Below, one piece after another: positions 1 through 7,292 of a stretch of 64,000 nt of DNA. Under the pieces are notes generated by a model. The model was not told the origin of the DNA, searched no databases, and was given only the letters and a program-made list of their open reading frames with translations. This stretch comes from a virus: IMG/VR virus record IMGVR_UViG_3300035670_000170, positions 1-64,000 of that record; one strand, given 5' to 3'. The position numbers and the translations under genes were made by a program. The first letter of the stretch is position 1. Each line of letters opens with the position of its first letter.

Positions 1-279
1 ATCCCCTTTACGGCATCCGGTCAGGACACCATCTGCATCAAGCGCTCTAAGGCTCTGGAATGTGTCGAGTGCCTGATGAACCGAGCAACCAAAGATAGCA
101 TTATCACCCTGCAAGAGCAACAGATCAGCGACCTTTCTGCGATCAACACCGAGCTGCGCCAGGCTGTCGTTATAGCACAGGACACCGCCCGTATCGAGAG
201 GAACAAGCGCAAACTGTGGCAATGGGTCAGCGGGGGAGTAGCTGTGTTTGGTACTGTGATGTATCTGACCAAAGACTAA
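1..279 (+). CDS. C-terminal part of a small membrane-anchored coiled-coil protein
   Basis: The reading frame is open from the first base and stops at 279, so the start lies outside the window. The visible 92 residues hold a Cys-x2-Cys pair near residue 21, a helical heptad-like stretch (about 30-70), a basic patch, and one hydrophobic segment near the C-terminus (WVSGGVAVFGTVMYL). Helix followed by a C-terminal membrane anchor is seen in several phage lysis-associated proteins, but no family is recognised. It is on the plus strand and converges on the next gene, which fits the last gene of the late unit in a circular map. Confidence 0.6.
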   Translation: MPFTASGQDTICIKRSKALECVECLMNRATKDSIITLQEQQISDLSAINTELRQAVVIAQDTARIERNKRKLWQWVSGGVAVFGTVMYLTKD

Positions 280-310
280 CAGCGACGGAATAACCGTGCA
301 TTGGGCTATG

Positions 311-712
311 TCAAGTAGTCGCTGGTTCATTCTGCTTTAGTATTTCAATAGTCCCATAGTAGTAAGACATCACCCGCTTGTCGGACGTTTCCAAGTAGTT
401 CTTGACTTTCTTTTTTGCGTGTGGCACAGAACTTCTTCCAATGCCAATCATTTCAGATATTTGCCTTTCGCCCCAATTATCTTTTGCGGCTACGTAGCAG
501 AACACGTGTCGTGCGTCTACTATCTCCGGCTGCCTACCGTTACCCTGTATTAGGTCTATGGGCACCCCTGAAGCTAATGACACTGCCTGAAGGATAGTAA
601 GTAGGTCATGCTGAGGCACTGGCTTGTCTACCTTGTTCCATCCACGTACTGCTATACGTGAACGTATGGTGATATAAGGATAAACGTATGGGCTTACTTT
701 AATTCCTTTCAT
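311..712 (-). CDS. DnaA domain IV-like DNA-binding protein
   Basis: 133 residues from the ATG at 712. The C-terminal half resembles the DnaA box-binding domain (Bac_DnaA_C): EIVDARHVFCYVAAK, then a helix-turn-helix with IGIGRSSVPHAKKKV. The DnaA AAA+ ATPase is absent, so this is a stand-alone DNA-binding module, likely a replication or transcription regulator. A start further upstream is possible but would run through a dispersed motif copy at 730-745; the ATG at 712 has an A-rich leader like its neighbours. It is the last minus-strand gene at this end. Confidence 0.7.
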   Translation of the reverse strand: MKGIKVSPYVYPYITIRSRIAVRGWNKVDKPVPQHDLLTILQAVSLASGVPIDLIQGNGRQPEIVDARHVFCYVAAKDNWGERQISEMIGIGRSSVPHAKKKVKNYLETSDKRVMSYYYGTIEILKQNEPATT

Positions 713-729
713 AGTCTTTTTTTGTTGGT

Positions 730-745
730 GCGCCCGATTTGGTAA
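730..745 (-). repeat. Dispersed motif copy, form R
   Basis: Exact GCGCCCGATTTGGTAA, 17 bases upstream of the DnaA-like start. Pairs with the F copy at 1574 around the two-gene block 789-1489. Confidence 0.85.
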
Positions 746-746
746 G

Positions 747-807
747 GGATAGTAATTTGTTGCGTTAGATACCAATAAACGGTTTCTTTCACGACAAATT
801 CCTATCC
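747..807. repeat. Inverted repeat overlapping a gene end
   Basis: GGATAG-t-AATTTGT (747-760) pairs with ACAAATT-c-CTATCC (794-807), arms of 13 pairs with one mismatch around a loop of about 33 bases. It covers the stop of the gene at 789 and could be a terminator or the stem of an att-like site. No T-run follows. Confidence 0.55.
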
Positions 808-1271
808 GCACGATTAACGTACTCCTTGCCGTAATACTCACTATAAACAGCTTTTGCTTTTTCAGCAGCGGCGGAACGGGTCTTTTTACACCCAGCGTTT
901 AGATAGTCGTCCAACGCTTCTACTGCACGCTTTAAGAGGTCACTGCTGTCAGTGGCTTTGTAACATTCTTCGTCGGGCTGCGTGGTCATTACGCCACAGT
1001 ACCTACATTCATGTTCCACAGGCTCAATCATACTGGTGGTGAACACCCAAGTAACATTGCCTGATTTGTCGCTCCAATCATTCATTACAACAAATTTTTC
1101 GTCAATTTTAACGATAGATGCTTCACGACCGCATAAGTGTCGCATAGCTGGCACAAAAAACTCATCCCCACACGGAATCGCCTCACCCGCATCCGTTCCA
1201 AACTCTTTAACCATATCGTCCCACGCCCTTATGCGAACTCTGTCGCCTACTTTGAATTGATGTTTTTTCAT
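789..1271 (-). CDS. KGDRV-domain protein with Cys-pair motif
   Basis: 160 residues. It starts with the short SH3/KOW-like signature KVGDRVRIRAW shared with the products at 9441, 12411 and 17824. A CRYCG motif near residue 100 with a later Cys (DEECY) could bind zinc. I chose the ATG at 1271 because it overlaps the TGA of the upstream gene as ATGA; an ATG at 1289 would add six residues. Function unknown. This gene and the next upstream one are bounded by an inverted pair of the dispersed motif. Confidence 0.7.
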   Translation of the reverse strand: MKKHQFKVGDRVRIRAWDDMVKEFGTDAGEAIPCGDEFFVPAMRHLCGREASIVKIDEKFVVMNDWSDKSGNVTWVFTTSMIEPVEHECRYCGVMTTQPDEECYKATDSSDLLKRAVEALDDYLNAGCKKTRSAAAEKAKAVYSEYYGKEYVNRADRNLS

Positions 1272-1489
1272 ATTGTTTTGTTTAGCCATTCCCAACATTT
1301 CATAAATCCAATCATTGCACTTCCAGTTCTTTTGTCAGCCATTATTTCATTGTGAGTTTTATAGTTTGTTAAGAAGTGGCTGTTTATTTTCGTCCGTGCA
1401 ATATCAAGCATTTCTGCTCTACTCAGCAACAAGCCACTAACATCACCTTGTGGTAATGGCTGTTCATCTTTTTCCTTAGGGTCTATCAT
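1268..1489 (-). CDS. Hypothetical protein
   Basis: 73 residues from the ATG at 1489 (MIDPKEKDEQPLP), preceded by an A-rich leader. It is a small helical protein with no family I recognise. Its stop codon overlaps the downstream start as ATGA, implying translational coupling. An in-frame upstream extension to 1558 is open but enters the non-coding stretch next to the motif at 1574. Confidence 0.6.
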   Translation of the reverse strand: MIDPKEKDEQPLPQGDVSGLLLSRAEMLDIARTKINSHFLTNYKTHNEIMADKRTGSAMIGFMKCWEWLNKTI

Positions 1490-1573
1490 TTTATTTAAGT
1501 TTATCTGTTTTTGAAAGTTTGTACTATTAAATCCGCAACGAACGGCAATACTCGGCACGTTGGAAATGTTGCG

Positions 1574-1589
1574 TTACCAAATCGGGCGC
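1574..1589 (+). repeat. Dispersed motif copy, form F
   Basis: Exact TTACCAAATCGGGCGC, directly after the stop of the minus-strand gene at 1600 and preceded by CG, giving CGTTACC. Confidence 0.85.
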
Positions 1590-1599
1590 TACAATCCTT

Positions 1600-1890
1600 T
1601 TACTGAATACTTGATAAAAAGGTTACAGCACCATACCCAACTCTATACCTTTCTAACAGATGGGGCTTTAGTATGCAGTCACCAACAGTGGTGTCATCAT
1701 CTTTCACCACAATAGCCACATCCGCAGGCTCGGCAATACGCAACTTAGGATCTTTCAGTAGCTTCTCTGCCACCGCGCTTACACACGACACCGACACCCC
1801 GTACTCACGGGCAATCCAGCTAAGGCTAAAGCCGTCATTCCACAGCCGCCAAACGTTCGGAAATTCCGAACAGTTGATTCCTATTTCCAT
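1600..1890 (-). CDS. Small helix-turn-helix protein
   Basis: 96 residues from the ATG at 1890. Residues about 22-45 (LSWIAREYGVSVSCVSAVAEKLL) read as a helix-turn-helix, as in resolvase or sigma-like DNA-binding domains. The C-terminal half (PADVAIVVKDDD) is not recognised. The start lies inside the end of the upstream gene (about 10 bases overlap), as usual in this operon. Probably a regulator; no target can be named. Confidence 0.65.
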   Translation of the reverse strand: MEIGINCSEFPNVWRLWNDGFSLSWIAREYGVSVSCVSAVAEKLLKDPKLRIAEPADVAIVVKDDDTTVGDCILKPHLLERYRVGYGAVTFLSSIQ

Positions 1891-2060
1891 ATTGTAGCAT
1901 TTTTGTCCAACAACCACTTACATAACTTGTCATGGCTTAACTTAGCACAGTTATCCCCCTTGTCGCCATTGGCGTACTGTAAGATAACGTGGTAGTCAGC
2001 CGTCGTCCCGCGTATCTCGTACCTAACGCCATCGACCATAAAGCGGTAGTGCATCACCAT
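1881..2060 (-). CDS. Hypothetical small protein
   Basis: 59 residues if started at the ATG at 2060 (MVMHYRFMVDGVRYEIRG), which lies 19 bases after the upstream stop. The frame is open to 2201, but that start would overlap the well-supported upstream gene by 122 bases in another frame, so I prefer the short form. Beta-rich N-terminal part, helical C-terminal part. Function unknown. Confidence 0.5.
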   Translation of the reverse strand: MVMHYRFMVDGVRYEIRGTTADYHVILQYANGDKGDNCAKLSHDKLCKWLLDKNATIWK

Positions 2061-2079
2061 CCTGCCGTCTGTCGCTGGT

Positions 2080-2370
2080 TCAGATATTGTTTCGGTACCA
2101 ACGCGCAAGGCGACGACCCGTTTCCCATGTTGCCTCTTTTTCAAATCGCATCTTTGGTTTTGTGCTTCTATCACTTTCTGTCCAGTATAAGTAAAACTCA
2201 TTTAGCATAGTTCTATCGTATCCGTCAGAAAAAAGTTTCATTTGGTCAGCAAATTTTTTGCGTCGCGTAGCCAAATCGGACAGCCGTGCCTTTAGTTCTT
2301 TCACTATCATGGCGTTGTCCCATTCGGGGTTTTTCTCAATGGTGGCAAGTAGTTCGTTCAAGCCTATCAT
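2080..2370 (-). CDS. Conserved phage hypothetical protein (MRFEKE family)
   Basis: 96 residues from the ATG at 2370, which overlaps the upstream TGA as ATGA. The C-terminal signature EFYLYWTE ... KMRFEKEATWETGRRLARW matches a small protein I recall from many Bacteroidota phages and prophages; no function is established. The N-terminal half is helical. Its presence in an early replication operon suggests a host-interaction or replication accessory role, but that is only inference. Confidence 0.65.
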   Translation of the reverse strand: MIGLNELLATIEKNPEWDNAMIVKELKARLSDLATRRKKFADQMKLFSDGYDRTMLNEFYLYWTESDRSTKPKMRFEKEATWETGRRLARWYRNNI

Positions 2371-2954
2371 ATACGCAGTAGTTCCTCTATGGTTATACCA
2401 AACTTTGCCAGTCGCCTTTGTACGTTAGCAGTCTTACCCTCTCGCTGTGCTATCTCTATTGTCTTTAGGATTGCCTTTAGGTGTCTTGTGTGCGCCCGAT
2501 TTGCCATGTGTGACAGAAACAGCCGATAGGCTACTATCTGCATGGCACGGCGTTCGCGTCCCGGCCTTGCGTTGACAATGCGTTTACACTCCAAATACTG
2601 TTCAGACGAAATCTTAAACGAAATAGTTACATACCCCTTTCTCTTTTCTGCCTCTGCGATAGCCCTGTCCCGTGCCTTTTCTGCTGCGCGTCCACGCTGT
2701 ATCTTGTATGCGAACACCGACAGCCCCATCCACGACACGTCCTTTGTCTTGCGCCATGCGCGGGTGAATATCTCCACGTCGTTACGGTAGCGCTTGACGT
2801 AGCTGTTTACCCACGGGTTATCCTTGTGTTTTTTCAACAGCTTGTATGCGCGGAAGTAATGTGCTTTGTCACACTGGCGACCAAAGAAGTGTTTGATGTT
2901 ACGCTCTATGACTTCGCGTACAAGTATTTGTTCGTCAGTACCACTCATGGGCAT
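2367..2954 (-). CDS. Hypothetical basic helical protein
   Basis: 195 residues from the ATG at 2954; a second ATG two codons later (2948) is equally possible. The sequence is strongly basic and helical, with an Arg/Lys-rich middle (RGRAAEKARDRAIAEAEKRKG) that could form a coiled coil. No domain recognised. An exact motif copy (R) lies inside at 2492-2506, encoding ANRAH in the gene's frame. The gene overlaps the next by four bases. Confidence 0.6.
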   Translation of the reverse strand: MPMSGTDEQILVREVIERNIKHFFGRQCDKAHYFRAYKLLKKHKDNPWVNSYVKRYRNDVEIFTRAWRKTKDVSWMGLSVFAYKIQRGRAAEKARDRAIAEAEKRKGYVTISFKISSEQYLECKRIVNARPGRERRAMQIVAYRLFLSHMANRAHTRHLKAILKTIEIAQREGKTANVQRRLAKFGITIEELLRI

Positions 2955-3049
2955 GGGTTACGTTACCAAAAATGGCTGGAAAATAATAAGACAGCACTCC
3001 CATTAGACCAACAAAAGGTCGGTCATCAAGACTAAGGTGTATAAACCAT

Positions 3050-3253
3050 TCAGTCGGCAGCAATCTTAACGTAGAACACGGGGTCAAGGTTATCAATTTC
3101 CTTGTGCAGCTTTGCTATCTTAGCCTTAATAACCTTGTTCTCACGAACCTGATTAGGCGTCTTAGCAAAGCGGTTAACCTGTGCTTCTAACATCAAGATT
3201 TTCTCCAACCGACGGTCGATCTTAACCTTCGTAGTATCTTTTCTTTTCTCCAT
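3050..3253 (-). CDS. Hypothetical coiled-coil protein
   Basis: 67 residues, ATG at 3253 inside the end of the upstream gene (32-base overlap). Lys/Glu-rich with regular hydrophobic spacing (RRLEKILMLEAQVNRF), predicted helical or coiled coil. No known family. The overlap suggests translational coupling with the dNMP kinase-like gene. Confidence 0.6.
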   Translation of the reverse strand: MEKRKDTTKVKIDRRLEKILMLEAQVNRFAKTPNQVRENKVIKAKIAKLHKEIDNLDPVFYVKIAAD

Positions 3254-3815
3254 CGTGCAAGTCTAACGTTTTCATAAAGTTACAAATCTTATTCTTAATG
3301 TCTGATTCACTGCCATTATGTAGTATCACATAGTCGCCATCAGCCAATCCGAATAGTTCCCTCTCACGTTGTTCTACGACGTCCGTTCCCTTTTGTTTCA
3401 AAAATATCACAATTCCTTCACGCAGCAACACCTCCTGTGCCTGAACCTCATGGGTGATGTCCGTAATAACCCACAGGGTACCGGCCTTATGCACCTCATG
3501 GAACAGGGGCTTAGTAAAGAATCGGGGGCTTATATGTTCACCTGCCGTAAGGACGGTATCAATAACATCAGACACCTTCATCTGATATACGGGGGTATAC
3601 TTACTTAGGTGTATATCACTAAAGCTACGCACGGGGTTTTCATACGCCCCATAGCTGACCTCATCCATGTCAACGCCCGTCAGCATACTGACGAACTTGT
3701 GGATGTGCTGGGTAAACCGCTTGTGGTAGCACCGCATCGTACAGTGTGCGCTAAAGACTGTGCCAGCATATTCCCGCTGTGCCTTTGTGCCACCTGCTAT
3801 TCCTACGTACTTCAT
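3222..3815 (-). CDS. Deoxynucleoside monophosphate kinase-like protein, degenerate P-loop
   Basis: 197 residues from the ATG at 3815. The overall pattern follows phage dNMP kinases (T4 gp1-like): an N-terminal strand-loop-helix VGIAGGTKAQREYAG, a central LWVITDITHEVQA resembling the WVITDVR region, and a C-terminal HNGSESDIKNKICNFM tail. Where a P-loop kinase needs GxxxxGK(S/T), this protein has GGTKAQREY, so the ATP-binding Lys-Ser/Thr is missing. It may be an inactive homologue or use a changed site. An upstream TTG at 3821 overlaps the previous stop and is less likely. Confidence 0.55.
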   Translation of the reverse strand: MKYVGIAGGTKAQREYAGTVFSAHCTMRCYHKRFTQHIHKFVSMLTGVDMDEVSYGAYENPVRSFSDIHLSKYTPVYQMKVSDVIDTVLTAGEHISPRFFTKPLFHEVHKAGTLWVITDITHEVQAQEVLLREGIVIFLKQKGTDVVEQRERELFGLADGDYVILHNGSESDIKNKICNFMKTLDLHDGEKKRYYEG

Positions 3816-3817
3816 GG

Positions 3818-4915
3818 TCAAAAGATTTTTGTTAAGCGTGCAACCTGCCCGTGTAGTGGGTGATGGATAAAGCCTTCAATAGCTTTGGGTGCGTGTTGGT
3901 ACCCGTTGCGGTGGTGCCACCCGTCTATGCCGGATGGTGAGCGCATGGATTCAATGGTAACGCCAACCTTGTCCTTCATGGTCTTGTGGTGTACGTGGTG
4001 GGTGTACCAATAGCGGTGGGTGGTGGTAGACCAATGCTGTTTAGCCTCTTGTGCCATCAGCATCGGCAGGTCGTCCGTCTTAGCGCCGTCACCGTGGGTG
4101 GTGCCTATTAGGTTTTCGTGGTAGACAAAATACTTACGGTGTTTCATGTCCGCATCGAAGGTAACGTCGCTGCACCTATGGAACCAACAGCTAACGGCAT
4201 CCATCAGTTGAAAGCCCGACATGAAATCGTGGTTGGATGGGTTAAACACTACCGTCACGGGCGCTACGGCAGCAAGCATTTCGATAACGTCTGTCATCAT
4301 CCGTCGTGCCATAATGAAGTTCGTGTACCACATACCACTGCTATCTTGGGGCGTACCGGATGTCGTTGTAGAACGTGGGGTGTCTACGTGCAGCACGTCG
4401 TTACCTGCCACAAGGAGTATCCGTTCCACCTGATACCCTGCTGCGTAGGCTAATATCCCGCTAACACCATCTATGACGCGCTGTACAGCAATTTGGCTAT
4501 CGTATTCCTCCCCCGTTTCAAAGGCATCACATAGTTTACCTATGTGGATGTCTGCGGGGTCTATCACCAATAGGTGTGGGTCGGTGTGCTTGGGGTAGTT
4601 ATACTTTGGGTACTTAGGGGCGTACTCCGTCATTTCAGCAATGATAGCGTCTTTGACTACCTGTATATCGGGGCTGTCGACGCGGGAGTTAACGCTGAAG
4701 TGTTTACCCTTGTGCCAGTAGTAGCGGACGCTATCAAAGGGGATGCCTTTTTCAGCGCAGTATTCACTAAGGGCGCTGTGGTTTTTCTTCTCGCGGTATT
4801 CGGTGATCTTCTTAAGCCTTTCACCAGACAGGTAGTACCTGTTGTTCTCTTTCTTTTTCAGTCCGAGCAGGGCTATCTCCTCATCTGAAAGCCTAAGTCT
4901 TAACGATTCACTCAT
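3818..4915 (-). CDS. Calcineurin-like metallophosphoesterase
   Basis: 365 residues. The metal-binding motifs of the family appear in order: DPADIHIGK (about residue 120), AGNDVLHVD (GDxxH-like, about 170), NPSNHDF (GNHD-like), THGDG and THHVHH near the C-terminus. An N-terminal helical region with a DNA-binding look (SALSEYCAEKGIPFDSVRYYW) precedes it. Related phage enzymes are annotated as DNA repair exonucleases or phosphatases; the nucleic acid substrate is inferred. It overlaps the upstream HNH-like gene by eight bases. Confidence 0.75.
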   Translation of the reverse strand: MSESLRLRLSDEEIALLGLKKKENNRYYLSGERLKKITEYREKKNHSALSEYCAEKGIPFDSVRYYWHKGKHFSVNSRVDSPDIQVVKDAIIAEMTEYAPKYPKYNYPKHTDPHLLVIDPADIHIGKLCDAFETGEEYDSQIAVQRVIDGVSGILAYAAGYQVERILLVAGNDVLHVDTPRSTTTSGTPQDSSGMWYTNFIMARRMMTDVIEMLAAVAPVTVVFNPSNHDFMSGFQLMDAVSCWFHRCSDVTFDADMKHRKYFVYHENLIGTTHGDGAKTDDLPMLMAQEAKQHWSTTTHRYWYTHHVHHKTMKDKVGVTIESMRSPSGIDGWHHRNGYQHAPKAIEGFIHHPLHGQVARLTKIF

Positions 4916-5336
4916 ATATTGATTTTAGGTATTCCTTCTTATCGTATATCTCTTGCCAGTCGCAGTAGTATTTACGTGCGTAGGCTTCTCGTTGGTCTAT
5001 GGTGCCGAAGTCAAGGAGGTTGTGTTCTTCGGGGTGTAGCAGTACGATGTTGTCTTTGTTTAGCCTGAACTTGGGGTACATCCCCTTGTTAAGGATGTGG
5101 GCGAATAGGGAGGCAAAAAAGGCCGTCGAAGCATATTGTTCCAACGGCCTACCGCTTAGTTCGCTAAAGTGAGGGCGCTCTGCCCATATCTCCATGAATA
5201 CTTGTAGTTCCCCTGTTTTTTTTCTTGCGCCCAATAACTTAGGCTTTTTATCTGCCCTGCTGTGCTGGTGATTGCGGCAGTATCCACCACCCCATACGGG
5301 GTTTTGGCAGTTTCCGCTTTTGCACTTTTTTGGCAT
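4908..5336 (-). CDS. HNH-like zinc nuclease, Bacteroidota phage type
   Basis: 142 residues from the ATG at 5336. An N-terminal cysteine cluster (CKSGNCQNP ... YCRNHQ) can bind zinc. The middle and C-terminal part (FMEIWAERPHFSELSGRPL, KFRLNKDNIVLLHPEEHNLLDFG) matches a conserved phage family whose NIVLL..EEHNL segment looks like an HNH core. Likely a DNA-processing or recombination nuclease. A TATATTTG box overlaps the start region at 5340-5347, so the mRNA could have almost no leader. Confidence 0.6.
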   Translation of the reverse strand: MPKKCKSGNCQNPVWGGGYCRNHQHSRADKKPKLLGARKKTGELQVFMEIWAERPHFSELSGRPLEQYASTAFFASLFAHILNKGMYPKFRLNKDNIVLLHPEEHNLLDFGTIDQREAYARKYYCDWQEIYDKKEYLKSIYE

Positions 5337-5339
5337 AGG

Positions 5340-5347
5340 CAAATATA
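5340..5347 (-). promoter_or_regulatory. Possible Bacteroidota -7 element
   Basis: TATATTTG on the minus strand, three bases upstream of the ATG at 5336. If used, the transcript would be leaderless. No clear -33 element is seen. Confidence 0.35.
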
Positions 5348-5442
5348 ATTCATTATCAACATATAATGTGGTTTTTGTTTATTCTTAATATACACTTAAC
5401 GATGTTAGCAATGATTTACGTTCTATGCCGAAGGTATAATTG

Positions 5443-5787
5443 TTAGTTCAGTCGAGGGTTTACTTGCGAGGATACACCTTCTATCATGCCTGCAATTATC
5501 TGTCGCTGTATTTCCACGGCTGCAATCAATATAATGTCTGCCTTTGGGGTGTTTTCAATAACCTTGTCGTCAAGCATTGATATTGCAGAACGTGTGGCTG
5601 TCATAAGGTCAACGCTTGTGTCAGCCATATAGTCCATCAGGGCGTCAATTTGTTCTTCTATTAGTTCTGACAGTTCGTTGTCACCGTGTTCAAAGCTGAA
5701 CGCGAGTTCAAGCGACACCATGCGTAATTGGGCGTATTCATGGTTTAAGACATTAGCGATTATGCTTGCCCTTTTTGATTGTGTCAT
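5443..5787 (-). CDS. Hypothetical acidic helical protein
   Basis: 114 residues from the ATG at 5787. Acidic and almost wholly helical (SELIEEQIDALMDYMADTSVDLM). No domain recognised and no catalytic motif visible. About 100 bases without a gene separate it from the next one downstream. Confidence 0.6.
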   Translation of the reverse strand: MTQSKRASIIANVLNHEYAQLRMVSLELAFSFEHGDNELSELIEEQIDALMDYMADTSVDLMTATRSAISMLDDKVIENTPKADIILIAAVEIQRQIIAGMIEGVSSQVNPRLN

Positions 5788-5799
5788 AGCGTTGGTTTT

Positions 5800-6096
5800 T
5801 TAGATTCCTATTAGCTGCATGGCCTCATCTACGGATTCTACGATGTGGTATTTGACGCCTACGTTGTTTAGCTTGTCGGCGCATATTTGTTCACCCTCTG
5901 ATAGCTTACGTGCCGATGGCGATTTTTTGCCGTCCTTTATTTCAACGATGTATGACTTTCCCCTAAAGTTTACAATCATGTCAAAGGCGTTCTTTAGCTG
6001 GTGGGTGTCTATAACGTATGCCCCTACCTTTTCAAGCGCCTTTTTTATTTCGTTATGGTTTGCGTCCTTCCTTGATGCTGTCCGTACTGTTGCCAT
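5800..6096 (-). CDS. VRR-NUC domain nuclease
   Basis: 98 residues from the ATG at 6096. The motif order of the VRR-NUC branch of PD-(D/E)XK nucleases is visible: an N-terminal Glu/Lys helix (NHNEIKKALEKVGAYV), the metal-binding Asp in NAFDMIVNFRGK, and IVEIKDGK as the E-x-K catalytic strand, followed by a C-terminal helix and YHIVES strand. Such stand-alone phage domains are thought to cleave structured or branched DNA. A TATCTTTA box just upstream suggests a promoter with a very short leader. Confidence 0.8.
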   Translation of the reverse strand: MATVRTASRKDANHNEIKKALEKVGAYVIDTHQLKNAFDMIVNFRGKSYIVEIKDGKKSPSARKLSEGEQICADKLNNVGVKYHIVESVDEAMQLIGI

Positions 6097-6100
6097 AGTG

Positions 6101-6108
6101 TAAAGATA
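6101..6108 (-). promoter_or_regulatory. Possible -7 promoter element
   Basis: TATCTTTA on the minus strand, one base away from TAnnTTTG, four bases before the VRR-NUC start codon. Confidence 0.35.
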
Positions 6109-6137
6109 CGAATTGGATATGGCACGGTTTTTTTGCC

Positions 6138-6152
6138 GCACCCGATTTGGTA
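6138..6152 (-). repeat. Dispersed motif copy, form R (one mismatch)
   Basis: GCACCCGATTTGGTA. With the F copy at 6194 it brackets the terminator below. Confidence 0.7.
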
Positions 6153-6162
6153 TCTGATGGCA

Positions 6163-6190
6163 ATAAAAAAGGGGAGCGTTAACTCCCCTT
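6163..6190 (-). terminator. Rho-independent terminator
   Basis: On the minus strand AAGGGGAG-TTAACG-CTCCCC is followed by six Ts. It would stop transcription between the SSB gene and the VRR-NUC gene. Confidence 0.85.
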
Positions 6191-6193
6191 GGC

Positions 6194-6209
6194 TTAGTAA
6201 ATCGGGCGC
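6194..6209 (+). repeat. Dispersed motif copy, form F (variant)
   Basis: TTAGTAAATCGGGCGC, immediately after the SSB stop codon. Confidence 0.75.
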
Positions 6210-6216
6210 GACAATC

Positions 6217-6852
6217 TTAGAAAGGCAGATCATCTTCACCACCATCGTCAAACTTCTCATTACGGGCAAGTAGTTCCCCTTTCTTACTGGGGCGTTCTAC
6301 ACCACTTGGCACGTGTTGACTTGGGATAGTGTCAATCTTCTGTGGTATCTCTGACTTAACAAGCGACACAATGTGTTCCTCAAGGCGTGTCTTGTCAGAA
6401 ATATCCTTTCCCTTAAACTTCACCTTATCAATGAACTTAGCCTGTTCGTCAAGGTCAAGTTTCCACGGTAGCTTTTGACCGTTCAGTTCCACATACGCGT
6501 TGTTGTACTTGTCTTTCTTGTACACGCTGATACGTAGCTTACCTGCAAGGCTATCGGCAGACAGCAGGCTGTTGAGGATAGATATACCCATTGATGAGCC
6601 AGTGTGGATGTCCACCTTGTATTGCTCATCCCCGTCGTGCATATTCAGCACGGCTTTGGTTTTCTTTTCCCCTTCGTACTCATACTCGCGGAACTCAATA
6701 CCCGCAAGGGTGCCTTCGATGGTGTCAAAGGAATCAATCTCCTCATAGGAATCACCCATCTTTGCGATGCGCTTAAAGGCGGGTTTGTCTTCTGTGCTTC
6801 CTTTTAGGCGCAGGAAAATAGCGCTTCGTGCTTCACTGTTTGAGAGAGCCAT
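6217..6852 (-). CDS. ssb: Single-stranded DNA-binding protein
   Basis: 211 residues. The N-terminal part is beta-rich as expected for an OB fold, with segments typical of phage SSB-like proteins (EGTLAGIEFREYEYEG, AVLNMHDGDEQYKVDI, GKLRISVYKKD). The C-terminal tail is disordered and ends EDDLPF, the acidic hexapeptide by which SSBs recruit partner proteins. It would coat single-stranded DNA in replication and recombination. Its neighbours are the helicase and nucleases. The family call rests mainly on the tail and fold pattern. Confidence 0.75.
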   Translation of the reverse strand: MALSNSEARSAIFLRLKGSTEDKPAFKRIAKMGDSYEEIDSFDTIEGTLAGIEFREYEYEGEKKTKAVLNMHDGDEQYKVDIHTGSSMGISILNSLLSADSLAGKLRISVYKKDKYNNAYVELNGQKLPWKLDLDEQAKFIDKVKFKGKDISDKTRLEEHIVSLVKSEIPQKIDTIPSQHVPSGVERPSKKGELLARNEKFDDGGEDDLPF

Positions 6853-6871
6853 GTTTATTTGGATTTAATGG

Positions 6872-7255
6872 TTACTTTTTGAATTTGCCCCTGAACATTT
6901 CGTCTATTATCAGACCTATTTGGCGGGCTTCCCGTTGGTTAATACGTATTTCTTCTTCCTTACCTTTTACTGTGGCGTTTAGGTTCTTGTCGACAGCAAA
7001 TGTACCGTTTTCCAACTTAATTTCAACGTTTTTGTGGTGGAAATTGTGCAAATAATCAGGCACGCGAATACGACCAGCGCATAGCGCCCTTAGTATTTCT
7101 TCACTATCATACTGTCCCTTGTGGCGTATCTGTACCCACTCCCGCCCGTGGGGGGTGTCTACCTTTAGTTCGTACCGGAAGCCCTCTACAAACTCAAGTA
7201 TGTGGGGGATACGGTAAGGGAAGTTCTGACTGAAGTATTGTTCTGCTTTATCCAT
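6872..7255 (-). CDS. Hypothetical protein next to ssb and dnaB
   Basis: 127 residues from the ATG at 7255 (MDKAEQYF). A beta-strand pattern in the first 90 residues (EGFRYELKVDTPHGREWVQIRHK) is followed by a helical, charged C-terminus. No family recognised. The position between SSB and the replicative helicase suggests a replication accessory role. Confidence 0.6.
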   Translation of the reverse strand: MDKAEQYFSQNFPYRIPHILEFVEGFRYELKVDTPHGREWVQIRHKGQYDSEEILRALCAGRIRVPDYLHNFHHKNVEIKLENGTFAVDKNLNATVKGKEEEIRINQREARQIGLIIDEMFRGKFKK

Positions 7256-7270
7256 GTTAGTTGTTTTAGT

Positions 7271-7285
7271 TGGTAAATCGGGCGC
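7271..7285 (+). repeat. Dispersed motif copy, form F (variant)
   Basis: TGGTAAATCGGGCGC in the 37-base gap between the dnaB stop and the next start; a lone copy with no R partner. Confidence 0.75.
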
Positions 7286-7292
7286 GACAATA

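Noticed and set aside
1881-2201. Longer version of the gene at 1881 starting at 2201
   Set aside because: It would overlap a better supported gene by 122 bases; a start at 2060 fits better.
5156-5395. Frame opposite the HNH-like gene start
   Set aside because: It overlaps the HNH-like gene in another frame and has no homology-like features.
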